15,252 bases of DNA from Enterococcus_E cecorum_C (lineage in GTDB: Bacteria > Bacillota > Bacilli > Lactobacillales > Enterococcaceae): contig NZ_JBQKFH010000046.1 of the NCBI RefSeq assembly GCF_052119425.1, positions 1 through 15,252 on the forward strand, written 5' to 3'. Each line of letters starts with the position of its first letter. Positions within the stretch are counted from its first letter, which is position 1. Position numbers and translations under genes: made by a program. The notes below the pieces were generated by a model. The model did not search any database. It was not told the DNA's origin and saw only the letters and a program-made list of their open reading frames with translations. Of the stretch, positions 14,386-15,252 are shown one piece after another.

Positions 14386-15108
14386 ATGAAAAAGAAAAAC
14401 TTAAAAAAATTACTGAAAAATTTTCGACCATCAATGGAACAAACCAAAAATCGATTATTCCGTGAATTAGAAAATAAAGCATTAAACCAATATCAAATGC
14501 CGATTAAAGTGTACACTTATAAAAATCGGAAAAACGAACTTTTTATCGAATTTCTTGGCCAAACAACAAAGGATAAATTATTGACTGTGCCGCTTGATAA
14601 AACGTTTGACACCATCATTAAACGTATTCAAAATGAAGAACCAGGCTTATTTGAGCAATTTAGTTCAAATTTAGTAGAAGAAATCGTTACATATTGGTAT
14701 CAAGCACCAAAACGTCCGAATACAGAAAATCAACAAACACCTGTTGAAGTAACTGAAGATGTTAAACCTGCGCAAGAAGAAGTGAAACAAGAAGTAGTAA
14801 AAGAAGAAAAAATAGCTGAAGTAGCACCAACAACTGATACTACTGATGAAAAAGAAAAAGCGACTCACAGTGGTTACGATGAATTTGTTGAAAAAATCAC
14901 TGCTTTTCCAAAATTTACTGTCAAAAAATTAGCAGATGAAATTCAAGTGATTGAACAAGCAGCAAACGAACGTCTTTTAGCAACCATTTCAACTTCACAA
15001 GTCGGACAATTCACCATTGAATCAGCTTTAGAGCGTAAATATAAATTAAAACTTGAAGTCATTCCGGTGATTGAAGACTTTGCAAACACGCCACTTGAAA
15101 ATCGATAA
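14386..15108 (+). CDS. Soluble protein of unknown function with an acidic linker
   Basis: A 240-residue protein with three parts: a basic N terminus (MKKKNLKKLLKNFRP) followed by an alpha/beta domain to about residue 105; a Glu/Lys/Val/Thr-rich low-complexity linker at about 106-160; and a C-terminal domain (161-240, YDEFVEKITAFPKFTVKKLADEIQ...). No membrane segment or known motif is visible, so it is probably cytoplasmic. A TTG at 14371 keeps the frame open upstream, but AAAGGAG five bases before the ATG at 14386 fixes the start. An IS end begins 33 bases after the stop. Confidence 0.72.
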   Translation: MKKKNLKKLLKNFRPSMEQTKNRLFRELENKALNQYQMPIKVYTYKNRKNELFIEFLGQTTKDKLLTVPLDKTFDTIIKRIQNEEPGLFEQFSSNLVEEIVTYWYQAPKRPNTENQQTPVEVTEDVKPAQEEVKQEVVKEEKIAEVAPTTDTTDEKEKATHSGYDEFVEKITAFPKFTVKKLADEIQVIEQAANERLLATISTSQVGQFTIESALERKYKLKLEVIPVIEDFANTPLENR

Positions 15109-15141
15109 TATTAATAAAACGAGTGAAATCCAAAAAAATGA

Positions 15142-15252
15142 GGCTCTTTGTCAAGTAGTGTTGTTGGCAATTAAGTCAATTGGAGAGAAAGTTATTTTAT
15201 GAATGCTTTCTCTCTTTTTTTTATTTTCTTTTCTTTCTTCAATCGATGCTTA
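15142..15252. mobile_element. Second, inverted copy of the IS end
   Basis: These 111 bases are the exact reverse complement of 1-111. The tip GGCTCTTTG begins at 15142 and the element extends beyond the window. Because the two termini of one IS usually differ, the same terminus probably faces the block on both sides, meaning inverted IS copies or a contig broken at a repeated IS. The flanking target duplication cannot be checked because each copy shows only one side. Confidence 0.65.
15183..15222 (+). terminator. IS-borne intrinsic terminator facing the plus-strand genes
   Basis: GAGAGAAAG (15183-15191) and CTTTCTCTC (15206-15214) form a perfect 9-bp stem with a 14-nt loop, followed by eight T (15215-15222). 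It is oriented to stop transcription running into the IS from the gene ending at 15108, which has no terminator of its own before the IS. Confidence 0.75.

Noticed and set aside
1..15252. A composite transposon carrying the whole block
   Set aside because: The cargo is essential housekeeping DNA in conserved Firmicute order, with no transfer or resistance genes, so mobilisation as a unit is unlikely; inversion or an assembly edge explains the ends better.

Overview
The window looks like a chromosomal contig from a low-G+C lactic acid bacterium of the Enterococcaceae (Enterococcus or a close relative such as Vagococcus or Melissococcus). The evidence is the AT-rich composition, strong AAGGAGG-type ribosome binding sites, the sequences of RpoD, DnaG, Fur and CvfB, and Firmicute gene orders (xerD-scpA-scpB-rluB and dnaG-rpoD). 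I cannot name the species from sequence alone. Almost everything is housekeeping DNA. I see no prophage, defence locus, CRISPR array, tRNA or rRNA.

Layout: both edges are the same 111-bp insertion-sequence end in inverted orientation, most like an ISL3-family terminus (GGCTCTTTG...). The left edge carries an extra 57-bp tandem copy. Inside, genes on the minus strand run from 13872 down to 181, and two unrecognised genes run on the plus strand from 14072 to 15108. Reading along the minus strand, the order is: an NdpA/NA37-family nucleoid-associated protein; a membrane-anchored lysozyme-like protein; dnaG-rpoD; a zinc-ribbon single-pass membrane protein; azlC-azlD-cvfB; fur; xerD-scpA-scpB-rluB; then an FMN riboswitch, its terminator, an odd G+C-richer structured leader segment, and ribU.

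How the genes work together: dnaG-rpoD supplies primase and the main sigma factor. azlCD exports branched-chain amino acids or analogues and is co-directional with the RNA-binding regulator cvfB. fur has its own promoter and ends in a strong terminator. xerD, scpA, scpB and rluB are tightly packed; the first three concern chromosome dimer resolution and condensin loading. ribU is the riboflavin-binding S component of an ECF transporter and is gated by an FMN riboswitch.

The most interesting material is in regulatory DNA and one active site. An azlC promoter is built into the 5' arm of a terminator hairpin whose 3' arm holds the azlC ribosome binding site. A terminator-like hairpin lies inside the dnaG-rpoD leader, downstream of a near-consensus promoter. 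A G+C-richer foldable segment bounded by a direct repeat sits in the ribU leader. The XerD-like recombinase has Gln where the catalytic His is expected. The IS end carries a directional terminator that would stop transcripts leaving the block on both sides. I did not find an obviously new multi-gene system.
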